From Ochotona curzoniae (lineage: Eukaryota; Chordata; Mammalia; Lagomorpha; Ochotonidae), in contig NW_024465751.1 in assembly GCF_017591425.1 (NCBI RefSeq), positions 2,728,001-2,792,000 of the forward strand: DNA of 64,000 nt, read 5' to 3'. Position 1 is the first letter of the stretch. Every line of letters starts with the position of its first letter. The notes beneath the pieces were generated by a model. That model ran no database searches. It was not told the DNA's origin and saw only the letters and a list, made by a program, of their open reading frames with translations. This document shows, piece after piece, positions 62,901-64,000 of the stretch. Position numbers and translations under genes: made by a program.

Positions 62901-63489
62901 CTAAGTGCATTTCCACTGTGATTTCAATTTAATCACTGCGCATTTTTTAATTATGAAAGGCAGATTTACAGACCACAGGAGAGACAGACAGTTATTCCAT
63001 TTCTAAGGGGCTGCAATGGCCAGAGCTGAGCCGACCCAAAGCCAGGAGCCAGGAGCCTCTTCCAAGTCTCCCACATAAGTGCAGAAGTATAAAGACTTGA
63101 GCCATCCTGTTGCCTTCTCAGGTTATAAGTAGACAGATGGACTGGAAACCAAAGAGCCAAACTAGAGCCCATTTGGGATGCCGGCAATGCAAGGTGAATG
63201 CCTTTTGAGCCACCATGCTGGCCTCATTCAAGGTATATTGTCATAGAATATCTTAACAACACGATAATCATAAAAATGAAAAAACAATCATCACAGAACG
63301 TAAATCAATCATTTTCAGACAAAACCCAAGTTTAAAAGACTGTTGTGAATATATTACCTTGCTAACATGCTGGCAAAATGCAGGGACAGCTATCATCTGA
63401 CTCACGAAGTTGAGATACGCTGCAACCAGGGCCATGATTCCACAGCGATGGAACATTGGCAAATTATCCTCATTGATGATTGCACTGTC
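47830..63489 (-). CDS. EFR3A: EFR3A, last eight coding exons (gene-level entry; 5' part outside the window)
   Basis: EFR3A is a palmitoylated peripheral plasma-membrane protein with a HEAT/armadillo-like fold. It anchors the phosphatidylinositol 4-kinase IIIalpha complex (PI4KA, TTC7, FAM126) at the membrane. Eight exons on the minus strand join to 729 bases (242 residues plus TGA), all with consensus splice sites and compatible phases. The joined sequence follows the human EFR3A C-terminus closely, from NEDNLPMFHRCG through TMEAPYFLPEHIFRDKCM to the end KFPDLCVY. The N-terminal cysteines that are palmitoylated lie beyond 64000. The gene converges on OC90. No frame break is seen. Confidence 0.97.
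48215..48590 (-). repeat. Old C-SINE-like copy, minus strand
   Basis: TTTATTAATTTGAAAGGCAA, CATCAGCTGACTCACTCC and GCTTCCACATGGGTAACG match the reverse-complement SINE. Confidence 0.65.
48657..48962 (+). repeat. C-SINE, plus strand, interrupted in its tail
   Basis: The head CTGAGCCCAGTGAGGTGGC and the block CTGTCTGTGGCCTGGGAAAG are followed by an A-tail at 48951-48962, immediately followed by a second SINE. Confidence 0.92.
48966..49290 (+). repeat. Young C-SINE inserted in the tail of the previous copy
   Basis: GGGCCCGGCGAGGTGGCAC through an AATAAAAATAAATC tail is close to the copies at 5.4 and 12.6 kb. It begins directly after the A-run of the older SINE. Confidence 0.95.
49489..49538 (-). 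CDS. EFR3A: EFR3A penultimate coding exon
   Basis: 50 bp encode ANLLHDRLAQILELTI plus two bases. Acceptor CTTCTTCACAG, donor CG|GTAAGC. Confidence 0.96.
49725..50015 (-). repeat. Old C-SINE-related copy, minus strand
   Basis: TCTTTTTATTTGAATGGCAC, TTTTCCATCTGTTGGTTCAA and CCTGGGTCTCCCAAGCAGG follow the SINE order. Confidence 0.65.
50117..50220 (-). CDS. EFR3A: EFR3A exon (third from the 3' end)
   Basis: 104 bp encode (D)TSGMEEQEKEKRRLVIEK to AAQCESK. Acceptor ATCTTTGTAG, donor AAA|GTAGGT. Confidence 0.96.
50942..50990 (-). CDS. EFR3A: EFR3A exon (fourth from the 3' end)
   Basis: 49 bp encode VSNTEEITFEALKKAI. Acceptor TTTCCTCCAG, donor G|GTGAGA. Confidence 0.96.
50991..53569. other. EFR3A intron, unassigned AT-rich part
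   Basis: I see no additional exon in frame with its neighbours and no clear repeat. Confidence 0.4.
53570..54412 (+). repeat. L1 3' end, plus strand
   Basis: The ORF2 terminus landmark TCTACTCCGTGGAACATTAC and CAGCCATCAAAAAGAATGAA is followed by a 3' UTR ending in a purine-rich run, AAGCCTATGGAACTCC and AATAATAAAATAAG, the same design as at 9.9 kb. Confidence 0.85.
54413..56250. other. EFR3A intron remainder
   Basis: AT-rich unique sequence with no supported exon. Confidence 0.4.
56251..56342 (-). CDS. EFR3A: EFR3A exon (fifth from the 3' end)
   Basis: 92 bp encode (D)EDRLSRRKSIVDTVSIQV to VPSDDV. Acceptor TTTTACTTTAG, donor GTG|GTAAGT. Confidence 0.96.
56640..57075 (-). repeat. L1 fragment, minus strand
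   Basis: ACTTAATCCATGTTACTGCA, AATGACAGGATTAGTTTAAT and GGCGGAATACCATCCTATG are reverse-complement L1 3' end motifs. A TACATACATA-rich insert at 56937-56985 interrupts it. Confidence 0.65.
57108..57425 (-). repeat. Old C-SINE-like copy, minus strand
   Basis: TGATTTATTTGAAAGGCAGA opens the copy. The middle is heavily diverged. Confidence 0.5.
57843..58160 (-). repeat. C-SINE, minus strand
   Basis: TACTGGAAAGGCAGATTTAC, GGGTCTTCCACGTGCG and GCTTTCCCAGGCCGTAAGC identify a full-length copy. Confidence 0.88.
58161..60044. other. EFR3A intron remainder
   Basis: Contains a short (CA)n run (58791-58808); otherwise unassigned AT-rich sequence. Confidence 0.4.
58791..58808. repeat. (CA)n microsatellite
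   Basis: Nine CA units, continuing imperfectly to about 58820. Confidence 0.9.
60045..60172 (-). CDS. EFR3A: EFR3A exon (sixth from the 3' end)
   Basis: 128 bp encode LPKSLEKHDKNLYFLTNK to PYVPQVT. Acceptor ACCTGACAG, donor G|GTAAGA. It differs from human at two residues in the KHDKN part. Confidence 0.96.
61070..61137 (-). CDS. EFR3A: EFR3A exon (seventh from the 3' end)
   Basis: 68 bp encode VIETRTMEAPYF to FRDKC plus two bases of Met. Acceptor TTTTTCAG, donor AT|GTATGT. Confidence 0.96.
61573..61840 (+). mobile_element. Candidate solo LTR
   Basis: The segment begins TGTTGTGGGCC, has AATATATAAGG (about 61707) and AATAAA (61731-61736) in LTR-like order, and is bounded by TTTCA at 61568-61572 and 61841-61845. 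It does not end in CA, so the boundary or identity may be wrong. Confidence 0.4.
61910..61956 (-). repeat. tRNA-Ile 5'-half retropseudogene
   Basis: On the minus strand the first about 43 bases of tRNA-Ile(AAT) can be read from 61952: GGCCAGTTAGCTCAGTTGG, then TTAGAG and a diverged anticodon arm. The fragment stops near the anticodon loop and is flanked by TGAATTAAG at 61901-61909 and 61957-61965. It lacks the T-arm (box B), so it is not a functional tRNA gene. Confidence 0.8.
62268..62860 (+). mobile_element. Possible LTR-like element
   Basis: The ends TGTTA and TAACA are inverted repeats about 590 bases apart. Near each end, TTGGCTTCTGCAATCGTTGC and TTGGCTTTTGCATTGTTGC are similar to one another. 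No target duplication was found, so identity is uncertain. Confidence 0.3.
62945..63228 (-). repeat. C-SINE, minus strand
   Basis: ATGAAAGGCAGATTTACAGA, AAGTCTCCCACATAAGTGC and a closing CACCATGCTGGCCT are present. Confidence 0.85.
63358..63489 (-). CDS. EFR3A: EFR3A exon (eighth from the 3' end)
   Basis: The 132-bp, phase-0 exon encodes 44 residues, DSAIINEDNLPMFHRCG to AFCQHVSK. Acceptor TTACTCAAG, donor AAG|GTAATA. Confidence 0.96.
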
Positions 63490-63609
63490 CTTGAGTAAGA
63501 AACAGACACATTAGATCACAATCTGAAGGGTCACTGACATTTTCTCTATGATTATACTGGAAAATGCAGGTAATCTGGATTGCAAATAAAAAGGTGGCCA
63601 AGTTCCTTC

Positions 63610-63905
63610 TTTAAGAGTTATTTTTCTTTGAAAGGCAAAGTTACAGAGAGGGACAGAGAAGGAGAGACGGAGCAACCAAGCGGTTGTGATGGCTGGAGTT
63701 GGTCTGATCCAAAGCGAGGGGCTTGGAGCTTCTTCTGGATCTCCCATGTAGATGTAGGGGCCCTCAAATTTCAGCCATACTTCACTGCTTTCGCAGGCCA
63801 TAAGTGAGGATCTGCATCAGGAGAGGAGCAGAAGGGACATGAACCAGCACCCAGGGATGCCGGTGTCATAGGCTTGAGATCTAGCCGGCCACCCCATAGC
63901 ACCAG
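63610..63905 (-). repeat. C-SINE, minus strand
   Basis: TTTGAAAGGCAAAGTTACAG, GGATCTCCCATGTAGATG and CTTTCGCAGGCCATAAGTG mark a diverged full-length copy just upstream of the EFR3A exon at 63.4 kb. Confidence 0.85.
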
Positions 63906-64000
63906 CTCCATCAAGTTATGTACATATTTCTTTTTTTCATTCTGAAAGAACAAAGTGCCCACTCTTCACAGATTTCAATCCCTAACCTGTGTACTCCTTA

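Overview
This is a mammalian genomic window, almost certainly from a pika (Ochotona). The evidence is about twenty copies of the lagomorph tRNA-derived C-type SINE. The youngest ones, at 5408-5702, 12640-12955 and 48966-49290, carry intact heads, A-tails and target-site duplications. Both protein-coding genes have mammalian intron-exon structure and can be read exon by exon with consensus splice sites.

Region 1 (1-1700) is the upstream flank of OC90. It may hold the 3' end of a neighbouring gene; HHLA1 is the neighbour expected from human synteny. Region 2 (about 1715-35665, + strand) is the whole otoconin-90 gene, OC90. It has a TATA promoter at 1715, a short non-coding first exon and 13 coding exons. 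The spliced reading frame is 1386 bases (461 residues plus stop) with no frame break. It encodes a secreted protein with two phospholipase-A2-like domains whose catalytic His-Asp pairs are replaced, joined by a short-exon linker and ending in an acidic/basic tail. A C-SINE sits just after its poly(A) signal. Region 3 (36.0-42.4 kb) is intergenic and built mostly of old L1 and SINE copies. Region 4 (about 42.4-64.0 kb, - strand) is the 3' part of EFR3A. Its last eight coding exons (242 residues plus stop) run from 63489 down to 47830, followed by a probable long 3' UTR. The two genes are convergent, as in human.

The most notable element is a young, internally deleted betaretrovirus-like provirus at 42888-45784. 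It has two 352-bp LTRs, a 6-bp target duplication (ATACAC), a tRNA-Phe-type primer site, a leader with a splice donor, an open frame fusing a Gag N-terminus to the C-terminal half of integrase, envelope remnants, a segment closely resembling the constitutive transport element (CTE) of type D retroviruses, and a polypurine tract. It kept the cis-acting signals and lost most protein-coding sequence. It lies antisense in the probable EFR3A 3' UTR. The two LTRs differ only in the last 48 bases, and most of those changes fall in a U5 hairpin whose stem is mostly preserved by paired substitutions.

The rest of the window is introns with MIR, L1 and C-SINE copies, simple repeats (a 210-bp pyrimidine pentamer tract, TG-rich arrays), and a small tRNA-Ile-derived fragment with its own target duplications.
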